A stretch of 6,833 nucleotides of DNA, from positions 19,718-26,550 of the forward strand of contig DDQZ01000108.1 in NCBI GenBank assembly GCA_002343505.1, given 5' to 3'. Positions 1-6,448 of this stretch are shown one piece after another. The number at the start of each line of letters is the position of its first letter. The stretch's first letter is position 1. The DNA is from Verrucomicrobiaceae bacterium UBA2429 (GTDB lineage Bacteria; Verrucomicrobiota; Verrucomicrobiia; Verrucomicrobiales; Verrucomicrobiaceae). Made by a program: the position numbers and the translations under genes. The notes below the pieces were generated by a model. It did no database searches and was not told where the DNA came from. It worked only from the letters and a program-made list of their open reading frames with translations.

Positions 1-3
1 GCC

Positions 4-16
4 GGGGGGGGGGGGG
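4..16. repeat. 13-base G homopolymer
   Basis: An uninterrupted run of 13 G residues lies at the extreme left edge of the window, 77 bases before the first ATG. Runs this long slip easily, and in some bacteria they vary promoter spacing. At a sequence edge they are also a common sequencing or assembly artefact. The rest of 1-93 shows no convincing promoter or gene. Confidence 0.9.
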
Positions 17-93
17 ATTGTGGCAGCATTTTGGGAATTTCCACAAATGCCGTTTCGCGGTGCTTGCTGGATGAAACTCATCAAGCCACTCTC

Positions 94-1134
94 ATGAAAC
101 CGCATGCGTTCCCTCCCGGGCTTTTCACCGCCGCTTTTCTCCTCTTTTTTCCAGTGGCTGTGCAGGCCCAGTCCGAGCTTGCCGCGGAGCATCTGACCAT
201 CCAGCAGTCGGCGCGTTTTGGCACGCTCATTGACGACACGGGCGGCGCCGGCTTCACCCTCGATGTGCTGCAGACCCAGTATGAAACCGAGATCATGGTC
301 ACGGTCACTCCCGCCGCCCACACGACCACGGAATACCAGGAAATCTGGGACTGGGTGGACATGGGCTCGCAGCAGGAGGTCTGGGGCACGCATTCGGTGG
401 AGTATTACCAGCCGCCGACTTATGACGAGGACGGCAATGTGCTCGACCCCGGCGGCCCCTACTGGCTGGACGAGCCGTATTTGATTTCCAATGACTGGGT
501 TTCAGACTGGCAGTACGCCGTCGTGGGCCACGACTACTTTCAAGTCACCATCACGCCGGAACCTTACGAGGAGGTGCAGTACATCACCAACTACACCCAT
601 CCGGTGGTGCGCTTCACCGGCAGCCGTTCCAACACCGAGTGGCTGTGGCGCAACCCGGACGCGCCCGGCTACCACCGCCCGCTGATGAAGCTGGGCGCGC
701 CGGGGCTGTCTTTTCCGCTGCCTTTCGAGGGCGGGGATCATGAGCGGGTGAGCCTGCTCAATTACTACCAGGTGCTGTATTCGAAGTCGAACCTGGCCGC
801 CGATGACCCCCAGCGTGAAAGCCGGGGCAGCCGCGTCACCGAGGAGGGCGTCACCGTCTGGCATGACGAGTCCGGCGCGCCGGGGGCGGAGAGCCGGCTG
901 CAAAATCCCGCCTGGTCCGCCGAGGTGCGCATCCAGCCCAGCACGCTGGAGATCCAGCGCAGGCAGCCCGCCTCGGAGGGCGAGGCCAGTGTCATCACCG
1001 CGCTGTCGGCGGACTTCGCCACCTTCGGCGGCGGCGCGTCCTTCGCGCGCGAGGTCAGCTTCCACGGCGCGGTGCGCATCCAGCCGCGCGGGGACCTGGG
1101 CATGGGGCCGTTCACCGAGGGGCCGCAGCCCTGA
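94..1134 (+). CDS. Secreted protein of unknown function, aromatic-rich
   Basis: A 346-residue protein that I do not recognise as a named family. I chose the ATG at 94 because it opens directly into a Sec signal peptide: a short N-region with one Lys, a hydrophobic core around residues 10-23 and a likely cut after VQA at residue 25. The in-frame TTG at 31 would bury that signal behind 21 extra residues. The mature part is rich in Trp and Tyr (about residues 80-190, with IWDW, VWG, YYQPP, WLDEPY and WLWRNP), which suggests a beta-rich extracellular or carbohydrate/surface-contacting protein. The C-terminus carries Gly-rich ATFGGGASF followed by GAVRIQPRGDLGMG. I associate this kind of ending with tail-fibre-like or surface proteins in Verrucomicrobia, from memory only. 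It lies 80 bases before the long secreted protein on the same strand, so the two may be co-transcribed. No clear Shine-Dalgarno is visible. GC is high throughout. The reading frame is solid; the function is unknown. Confidence 0.8.
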   Translation: MKPHAFPPGLFTAAFLLFFPVAVQAQSELAAEHLTIQQSARFGTLIDDTGGAGFTLDVLQTQYETEIMVTVTPAAHTTTEYQEIWDWVDMGSQQEVWGTHSVEYYQPPTYDEDGNVLDPGGPYWLDEPYLISNDWVSDWQYAVVGHDYFQVTITPEPYEEVQYITNYTHPVVRFTGSRSNTEWLWRNPDAPGYHRPLMKLGAPGLSFPLPFEGGDHERVSLLNYYQVLYSKSNLAADDPQRESRGSRVTEEGVTVWHDESGAPGAESRLQNPAWSAEVRIQPSTLEIQRRQPASEGEASVITALSADFATFGGGASFAREVSFHGAVRIQPRGDLGMGPFTEGPQP

Positions 1135-1158
1135 GCGGGCGCGGGCAATAGCAAGGGG

Positions 1159-1177
1159 AGCAGGCGTCCCGCCTGTT
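1159..1177. repeat. Short palindrome in the intergenic gap
   Basis: CAGGCG (1161-1166) and CGCCTG (1170-1175) form a perfect 6-bp stem around a 3-base loop. One G-T and one A-T pair can extend it outward to 1159-1177. It sits in the 80-base gap between two + strand genes. No T tract follows, so it is not a typical intrinsic terminator. It could be a dispersed palindromic repeat or a weak transcript-stabilising hairpin. Confidence 0.45.
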
Positions 1178-1214
1178 CATCGAAACCAGCACTCATTCCC
1201 ACTCCATCCTGCCC

Positions 1215-4200
1215 ATGAAAGCGGACACGAAACGCGCGGTCGCCCTGATCCTGCTGGTCTGTCACTGGGGCGCCATGCTCCACTCCCAGGCCCCGGAATG
1301 GTGGGTCGCGCGCCAGGCGCGCGATCCCCTCCTGGCGCCGGATGACTACGCGCTGATCAATCAAGGCCAGCTCAAGCAGCTCGCCCGCGCCGCTTTCCTG
1401 GAGATGGAGGCGCGCACGCCAGGCGGCGCGGGGCCGCAGATCACCGCCCTGGTGCAGTCCTGGCTGGCGCCCGCCACCACCCCGCGCGACGACTACGCCG
1501 TGGTCAACCTCGGCCAGCTCAAGGCAGTGGCCGCGCCCTTCCACGCCCGCCTCCAGGACCTCGGCGTGGCCGTGCCCTACACCTGGACCGCCGCCACCAC
1601 TGACGATGACGACTTCGCCCCCGCCAACATCGGCCAGGCCAAGGCGTTGTTTGCCTTTGCCATCCCGGACGCGGACGCCCTGCTGCCGCCCGAAGTCCTG
1701 GCTTACAAAAACACCTACGGCGGCCTCTTCGGCGAGGACAGCCCCTTCGTCATCCACTACGCCGACTGGCGCTGCAACATCATTGACCCGTCGGTCGAGG
1801 AAACCCGCTCTCTTGGCTGGACGGAGACCTGGCAGTGGCACCTGCCGCAGGGTGACCAGGCCTGGCCGCAGGCGCAAAAGCTCTCCACTCAATACTCCGC
1901 GATTCCGCAAGGCATGTCCGCTGACGACTGGATCAACAGCCACACCGACCCCGTGCCGCCCTTCACCCAGAGGATGGTGGACCTGGAGCTTGAGCACACT
2001 TACACGCCCGATCCGGCGCTGGTCACGCGCATCCAGGAGTTTGAAATCCTGCGTCAATTCGCCTTTCCCGGCGGCCAGCCGCTAGATTTCAACAGGCAGT
2101 TGAAACAAGTGTGGTGGGTCCACAGCGCAGCCACAGGCGAATCCTTGTGGGAGTCCCTTTACCCTGGCGTGGACTATACCGCCAAACTCGCCTCCCACGG
2201 CAGCCACCGCTACGAGACCCCCGCCCAGACCTGGCGCTCCTCCGGCCATGACCCCATTGTTCCGCTCCTGCCGCCCGCGCCTGCGGGAAATGAGACCGCC
2301 CCGCATCAGCTCATGTTCGCACCCGACGGAGGCACGCTCACCAGACCGGTCAGCGGCTGGTCACGACCGCCCGTGGTCGAAGTGGACGAGCCGCTCCCCG
2401 CCCGCGTCCTCGACGGCCCGCCCATCCCGCTTCAACCCTTGAAAGTGCCCGCCTCCGGGGGATTTATTGCGTCCGCCCGCTCCTATCTGGAAACACGCCC
2501 CATGCACCACCTGCCGCCATCCGGCCAGCCGGCCCTCGTGAACCGCTATCACGCGCTGCACAGCCGGGGGCGGGTGGTTCTTTCCTGGCGGCCCGGCCTG
2601 CGCCCCCAGGACATGACAGCCCAGGTCATGCAAAACTGGATCAACCGCTACAGGGTGGTCATTGAGCAGACCGTCCATCACGCGGATGGCACCCATGAGA
2701 CGCTCGTAGAGTCCGTCACAAACCTCCAAAGTTTCCTTTCGCCCTCCAGCAGCTCCGCCCAGCTTGGCGAACTTCAGCCGGTGCCACCCCAGCCGGACCA
2801 TGACGTGCTGGAGCGCGCCATTACCCTGAGATTGGAAAACCTCGTGCCGGTTGTGCAGGACCCCAACGGCCCCAATGGAACAGGCGGCCCCAACGGCCCG
2901 GGAAACCCCGGCAACAATCCCAACCCCGTGAACCCGGAAATCTTCAGCGTGTATTTGGAGGGAACCACACAAGCGGGTTACTGGTCCAGAGGCTCAAAGT
3001 ATGTGACGGTCTATGTGGACGGGGTTCCGACAGATGAACCGACCACATTTTCCAATCTTTCTCCAAAACTTATCAAGCCCGCCGAAGGCGGCACCCACGC
3101 GCAATATTACTGGCGCATAAGTCAGGAGGACGATTGGGCTGGCAATGCAGTCCACCACAGCCACGCCGAACCGGCGTCTGACGCTCATACGTGGACAGCC
3201 CTCGGCTCCCTGCCCGTCAGTCCGGCGCGCGCGCTGGACAGAAACCCGCTTTACAATAATAATGCGCGGCCGCAAAGCGTCACGGTCGCGAGGTTTACCC
3301 CCTCGAAATTGGATGCGGGCGACCCACCTCCTGAAGACAACCCCAATTTGATTGAGAGTAAAGCCATAACTTACTACGCGGAAAAGGTTCGGCTGAAGTC
3401 CACGCACATCCTGCCCGCCGGCTACGAGCAGAGCTTCATCCTCGTCAAGGAAGCCCAAAAACCACCGCCCTACGCGCCAGGACAATACGATCAAACCGTG
3501 CTCGGCACGCACCAGTTCAGAATCGAGCCCGGCGACGACGGCTTCAAAAGCCCCTTCACCCAACTCGTGAATTTCACCAGCAATGAAATCGCCAAGGCCC
3601 ACACCGAGAACCAGAAGTTCGACCTGCGCCTCCTGCCGATGGAGGTAGACCTCGCAATACCGAAGGTCGATGCTGACACCACACTGCCTGTGTTGGCTGC
3701 GACCAATAACAACTGGGCTGTTCCAAGCAGCGGTTCCGCAGAGGTTGATTTGACCTACAATGCATGGCTCGTCCCAAAGGAAAAAAGAGCCACCGAGGGT
3801 GGCTGGGTAGTGCTCAATTTCGACGATGACGACGGACGCGGAAACTACGCGCACGGGAACACAAGCGCGGTGTCCGATCTGGACTACACAGGCGCAATCT
3901 CGAACGAGAATGATCTGATTCGAGTGGGTATCAAGAAGCTGGACATGGGGGGACAGCAGGTCTCTTACCGCTTCAAGTTCAACAGCCCGAACATCCGCCT
4001 TTGGAAGAAGGCGAATCGTTCCGAGCAAGTTCAGTCAGAGCAGACCGAAATCACCGTGTCGGGCAACAACACTTATGCTTTCGCTTATGTTGAAGGCATC
4101 AAGGCTCACGATGATGACGACGGGACGATGATTACGGGCCAAATCAAAATCGGAAATGGGAACTGGGTTGACGGCGACAAGGTGAAAGTGCGAGTCGCGC

Positions 4201-5222
4201 AACCCATTGTCACCTTGTTCATGGAGGGGCGGAATTGGCTGAGTTCCGACGGCAAACCGATACTCGATTTTGTGAAGGGCAGGATGCCCACAGTTCCCGC
4301 AGGCCAAGCCAACGCAAACGATCCGAATTTCGGAGATCGTGACCCACTGTTCAAAAGAAAGATGACCGGCATTAGCACAAACTACGATACTTTTCTTGTC
4401 CCAGGAAAAACGTGGGGCGGAAAGGATGTTTGCTTTAGCGTCACGGTCTTGTTTGAGGACTTCGCCTACAAGGCGGCAAAGCTGGCCCTCAAGACCGAAG
4501 GTGCTCACGTGGCGTTCAATGGTCACGCCAATTGGGGTGTCGGCTTCGCATTCGGAACGAACTTCGGGAACTTCAATCAGTTCTACTGGGCAGCTGGTGG
4601 AGGTCAGGCGTCGTGCAACACGCATGGCTTCCATGAACACCTACAACTCAGCCCGTGGAATGACACGCTGACACCTGGGTTCCCTCAGCCAAACTTCGCC
4701 GCTGCGCAGATATGGAATGGCATGCACGATCAGAATGCACAGAACCGTCTCATCCAAGGCATCCCCGTGCCCAACATCCAGCGGTTCCCGAACATGGAAA
4801 ATCCAGTGGTGCAGCCTGGCCAGGCGTTCCAGCACCACAAGGAGCACATGATGACAACATCGCTGCAAGAGATGGACTTGCTTTATCACTACACTGCTGA
4901 TCCAGCCATTGATGGCGACGACGCTGGAGATCATCGTTCCATCCTCAAGCAGCCCGGCAATAGCGACGTTCCCGCGAATCTGAAATACAAGTCGCTCATG
5001 CTAACGCAGTGCAACTCGTATCGCTCGTTCATCGAGAGCTTCAAGCACGGCAGAGTCATCGGGACTTGGAACTATGTCAGCAATCCAAACATCACCAGGA
5101 ATTACATCAGAAACACTGTGGATGGCAAGACGGCTGCAGAGATGAAGGCCGATTTGGATTCCCTTGAAGCCGGCAGCCCTACGGGTGGTCGTCCAAGTAT
5201 GTTCGAGATCAGCGATTTCTAA
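1215..5222 (+). CDS. Large secreted multidomain protein with possible caspase-like C-terminal module
   Basis: A 1335-residue exported protein. Residues 1-26 form a signal peptide (KADTKR, then a hydrophobic VALILLVC core, with a cut near HSQA). Three D-D-Y/F-A-x-x-N-x-G-Q-x-K motifs follow at residues 43, 92 and 132; this repeat is familiar from secreted Verrucomicrobia proteins. Residues about 150-545 are an unassigned beta-rich region with many Trp. Residues 550-574 form a Pro/Gly/Asn linker. Residues about 575-860 are unassigned and include an LLPMEV motif. Residues about 863-1000 contain NFDDDDGRGN and ENDLIRV, an acidic segment that may bind calcium. The C-terminus (about 1040-1335) has HVAFNGHANWG with His1104 and LMLTQCNSY with Cys1266. 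That pattern, a strand ending in H-G/A and a later strand ending in Q-C, recalls clan CD peptidases, although the 162-residue spacing is unusually long. No Shine-Dalgarno is evident before the ATG. GC falls sharply after the linker. The coding call is firm; the peptidase idea is an inference. Confidence 0.88.
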   Translation: MKADTKRAVALILLVCHWGAMLHSQAPEWWVARQARDPLLAPDDYALINQGQLKQLARAAFLEMEARTPGGAGPQITALVQSWLAPATTPRDDYAVVNLGQLKAVAAPFHARLQDLGVAVPYTWTAATTDDDDFAPANIGQAKALFAFAIPDADALLPPEVLAYKNTYGGLFGEDSPFVIHYADWRCNIIDPSVEETRSLGWTETWQWHLPQGDQAWPQAQKLSTQYSAIPQGMSADDWINSHTDPVPPFTQRMVDLELEHTYTPDPALVTRIQEFEILRQFAFPGGQPLDFNRQLKQVWWVHSAATGESLWESLYPGVDYTAKLASHGSHRYETPAQTWRSSGHDPIVPLLPPAPAGNETAPHQLMFAPDGGTLTRPVSGWSRPPVVEVDEPLPARVLDGPPIPLQPLKVPASGGFIASARSYLETRPMHHLPPSGQPALVNRYHALHSRGRVVLSWRPGLRPQDMTAQVMQNWINRYRVVIEQTVHHADGTHETLVESVTNLQSFLSPSSSSAQLGELQPVPPQPDHDVLERAITLRLENLVPVVQDPNGPNGTGGPNGPGNPGNNPNPVNPEIFSVYLEGTTQAGYWSRGSKYVTVYVDGVPTDEPTTFSNLSPKLIKPAEGGTHAQYYWRISQEDDWAGNAVHHSHAEPASDAHTWTALGSLPVSPARALDRNPLYNNNARPQSVTVARFTPSKLDAGDPPPEDNPNLIESKAITYYAEKVRLKSTHILPAGYEQSFILVKEAQKPPPYAPGQYDQTVLGTHQFRIEPGDDGFKSPFTQLVNFTSNEIAKAHTENQKFDLRLLPMEVDLAIPKVDADTTLPVLAATNNNWAVPSSGSAEVDLTYNAWLVPKEKRATEGGWVVLNFDDDDGRGNYAHGNTSAVSDLDYTGAISNENDLIRVGIKKLDMGGQQVSYRFKFNSPNIRLWKKANRSEQVQSEQTEITVSGNNTYAFAYVEGIKAHDDDDGTMITGQIKIGNGNWVDGDKVKVRVAQPIVTLFMEGRNWLSSDGKPILDFVKGRMPTVPAGQANANDPNFGDRDPLFKRKMTGISTNYDTFLVPGKTWGGKDVCFSVTVLFEDFAYKAAKLALKTEGAHVAFNGHANWGVGFAFGTNFGNFNQFYWAAGGGQASCNTHGFHEHLQLSPWNDTLTPGFPQPNFAAAQIWNGMHDQNAQNRLIQGIPVPNIQRFPNMENPVVQPGQAFQHHKEHMMTTSLQEMDLLYHYTADPAIDGDDAGDHRSILKQPGNSDVPANLKYKSLMLTQCNSYRSFIESFKHGRVIGTWNYVSNPNITRNYIRNTVDGKTAAEMKADLDSLEAGSPTGGRPSMFEISDF
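1341..1652 (+). repeat. Three N-x-G-Q-x-K protein motifs
   Basis: Three copies of a roughly 15-residue motif start at residues 43, 92 and 132 of the long secreted protein: DDYALINQGQLKQLA, DDYAVVNLGQLKAVA and DDFAPANIGQAKALF. The spacing is 40-50 residues. The shared positions are D-D, Y/F-A, N, G-Q and K, followed by hydrophobic residues. I know this motif as a frequent N-terminal element of exported Verrucomicrobia proteins, some of them with RHS repeats. Its role is not known to me; surface anchoring or sorting is possible. Confidence 0.75.
2862..2936 (+). repeat. Pro/Gly/Asn low-complexity linker
   Basis: Residues 550-574 of the long secreted protein consist almost only of Pro, Asn and Gly in PNG, GPG and NPN units. 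This is a flexible interdomain linker. It also marks the point where base composition changes: hand counts give 45/60 GC at 2521-2580 and 31/60 at 2941-3000. The linker may therefore be a junction where C-terminal modules were exchanged. Confidence 0.8.
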
Positions 5223-5230
5223 AACCAACG

Positions 5231-6076
5231 ATGAAACTAAACGACATTGCGTTTCTGGTTCTGCTGCCTTCGTGTCTCGTGGGCGCAGATGAAGCGGCAT
5301 CATTAAAGGAAGTGCTGCGCAAGTCCATCACACCTGGAGAGCTTCGGGAAGACTGGCTTGAGCTGAATCTCAAGACATGGAGCGGATTGAATACGATTGG
5401 TGGTGTTGCTGCTCTCTACGATCTGTGGACTAGCACGAACGACGGCGACGAACTGATGGCGTGTGCGTTCATTCAGAAGAAGCTTCAAGTCCCGTCGGAT
5501 CAGGTGGCTGCTTTCCTCATGGAACGCGCCAACCGCAGCCGGGAAGACACATATATGATGATGATCTATCTGGACCGTTTGGAGCCCTATGCAGATGATC
5601 CGCGAGTAACGAAATACTATGCGTCGCTGCTACCTGACAAGCGGCCCTTGAACCGCAACCGGCATCCGGTGGAAGGCGGCCACACCATCCGCGTGTGTGA
5701 TGTGGCACTCAAGAACCTGCTCAAGCGACTGGAGAAACAGAAGCTTCTGAAGTGGGACGTAACGCCAGGCTTCGTGTGGGACGCGCTGCACGCGGAGGAC
5801 TTCGAGAACAACATTGTGGCCATCCGGCCCTACTTGGTGAAGACCGGCGTCATCGAAGACACCAAGCAGTCACAACTGAATGGCCCCAACACTCTTCAAC
5901 CGGCGATGGTTACCGATGCTAGTGAAGCGGGGAAATCGAAGGCCCCCGAAGTCAAGCCGGCAGCAGGCAAACCAATCGAGCAACCAGCATCAACAACAAC
6001 GCCGTGGAGCATCATCGTGGTGTTGGTCGTGGCGGCGTTGGGGTTGCTGTGGTTGCTGCTCAAGCGGCGTTCGTGA
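5231..6076 (+). CDS. Single-pass membrane-anchored exported protein, unknown function
   Basis: A 281-residue protein I cannot assign to a family. The N-terminus has a short signal sequence (one Lys, then a hydrophobic stretch at residues 6-18, with a possible cut after VGA at 19). Residues 20-215 are a mainly helical soluble domain with regularly spaced Leu and charged residues, for example LKNLLKRLEKQKLLKW around 162-177. Residues about 215-256 form a Pro/Ala/Lys/Thr-rich linker. Residues 260-277 are a strongly hydrophobic helix, followed by the basic tail KRRS. This predicts a type I topology: the body outside the cytoplasmic membrane, held by a C-terminal helix. The ATG is only 8 bases after the stop of the large secreted protein, so the two are very likely co-translated and may be partners. 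A regulator, inhibitor or immunity role for the preceding C-terminal module is possible but unsupported by motifs. GC is moderate (34/60 at 5401-5460), like the end of its upstream neighbour and unlike the flanking DNA. No clear Shine-Dalgarno is present. Confidence 0.82.
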   Translation: MKLNDIAFLVLLPSCLVGADEAASLKEVLRKSITPGELREDWLELNLKTWSGLNTIGGVAALYDLWTSTNDGDELMACAFIQKKLQVPSDQVAAFLMERANRSREDTYMMMIYLDRLEPYADDPRVTKYYASLLPDKRPLNRNRHPVEGGHTIRVCDVALKNLLKRLEKQKLLKWDVTPGFVWDALHAEDFENNIVAIRPYLVKTGVIEDTKQSQLNGPNTLQPAMVTDASEAGKSKAPEVKPAAGKPIEQPASTTTPWSIIVVLVVAALGLLWLLLKRRS

Positions 6077-6084
6077 GCGTGGGG

Positions 6085-6330
6085 CGAGTGCAACGCTGCT
6101 CCGGCCTGCGGTGCGTGTTGCCAACCCCTGTCGGTGCCTGAGCTGGGCAGTCATCGGCAAGGCCGATGACTCGTCACGCAGCAGGCAACCGGCCCCGCAA
6201 CTCCAGCGCTTCGCAAAGCTCGCGGCTCCGTGCCTTGCCCACCACTGACAAGCTCCGCCCGCTCCCGCACCTGCCGCAAAAGAGTGCGCGGCTTTCCGCA
6301 ACGCCGCGGGTTGCCACTCGCGCCGCTGCC
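6085..6330 (+). ncRNA. HEARO / omega-RNA-like structured RNA (IscB guide RNA), no iscB present
   Basis: Omega-RNAs guide IscB, an RNA-guided nuclease ancestral to Cas9; the guide is the 5' end and a folded scaffold follows. Visible structure here: a 5' hairpin closed by GCAAC (6090-6094) and GTTGC (6117-6121); a perfect 10-bp hairpin, AGTCATCGGC (6149-6158) with GCCGATGACT (6162-6171), loop AAG; TGTC/GGTG (6129-6136) pairing with CACC...GACA (6240-6250); and GAGCT (6140-6144) pairing with AGCTC (6251-6255). The last two cross, so they form a pseudoknot. A 6-bp stem, CGCGGC (6287-6292) with GCCGCG (6303-6308), follows. The order AAGGCCGA, ACGCA, CCCCGCAACT, GACAAGC matches, from memory, the OgeuIscB omega-RNA scaffold (AAGGCCGA, ACGCA, CCCCGGAACT, GATAAGC). 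No reading frame for IscB follows, so the copy looks standalone or decayed. The 3' boundary is uncertain and may reach about 6385. An intact minus-strand frame across it is only a shadow of the RNA. Confidence 0.68.
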
Positions 6331-6388
6331 TGGCTCGCGTTCCGGCTGCTTTTTCTCCGGGGTCGGATACGGCTTCCCTCATCTTGAT

Positions 6389-6418
6389 GCGGCATCCGGC
6401 GTTGTGCCCGGATGCCGC
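6389..6418. terminator. 11-bp perfect inverted repeat, possible bidirectional terminator or element end
   Basis: GCGGCATCCGG (6389-6399) and CCGGATGCCGC (6408-6418) pair perfectly around an 8-base loop. The hairpin lies 30 bases beyond the stop of the minus-strand gene and at the tail of the + strand RNA element, where two transcription units converge. Neither side has a T tract, so it is not a textbook intrinsic terminator. It could stop or stabilise both transcripts, or belong to the 3' end of the mobile RNA element. Confidence 0.45.
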
Positions 6419-6448
6419 GGCCATTCCCCTGCGCGGGGGCGCGCGGCC

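Noticed and set aside
18..46. TTGTGG / CCACAA inverted repeat with a 17-base spacer
   Set aside because: Only 6 bp long with a long spacer; expected by chance and not linked to any promoter element I can see.
31..93. TTG at 31 as start of the first gene
   Set aside because: It would place 21 residues, including charged ones, before an otherwise well-formed signal peptide. The ATG at 94 is the better start.
469..505. RHS/YD repeat, suggested by YDEDGNV near 420-440
   Set aside because: A single short match without the repeated YD pattern elsewhere in the protein.
765..2057. Long minus-strand frame of 430 codons
   Set aside because: It overlaps two well-supported + strand genes, is Arg/Gly/Val-rich, as expected from antisense reading of GC-rich DNA, and shows no domain.
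2994..4028. Minus-strand frame of 344 codons
   Set aside because: It lies antisense within the large secreted protein, whose own frame has a signal peptide, motifs and linker. No recognisable features are present in the antisense product.
5255..5278. Possible lipobox (LPSC) in the membrane protein
   Set aside because: Pro at the -2 position is unfavourable, and the protein already has a C-terminal membrane helix; a normal signal-peptidase cut after VGA is as likely.
6002..6076. PEP-CTERM/exosortase or LPXTG sorting signal at the C-terminus
   Set aside because: There is a hydrophobic helix and basic tail, but no PEP or LPxTG motif before it, so a plain membrane anchor is the simpler call.
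6090..6420. CRISPR array or tRNA in the intergenic gap
   Set aside because: No regularly spaced direct repeats and no cloverleaf or T-loop motif; the hairpins fit a guide-RNA scaffold better.
5990..6424. Minus-strand frame of 144 codons across the intergenic gap
   Set aside because: It overlaps the end of the membrane protein and the structured RNA. Its composition (Ala/Arg/Gly/Ser) fits a chance open frame in GC-rich stem-loop DNA.
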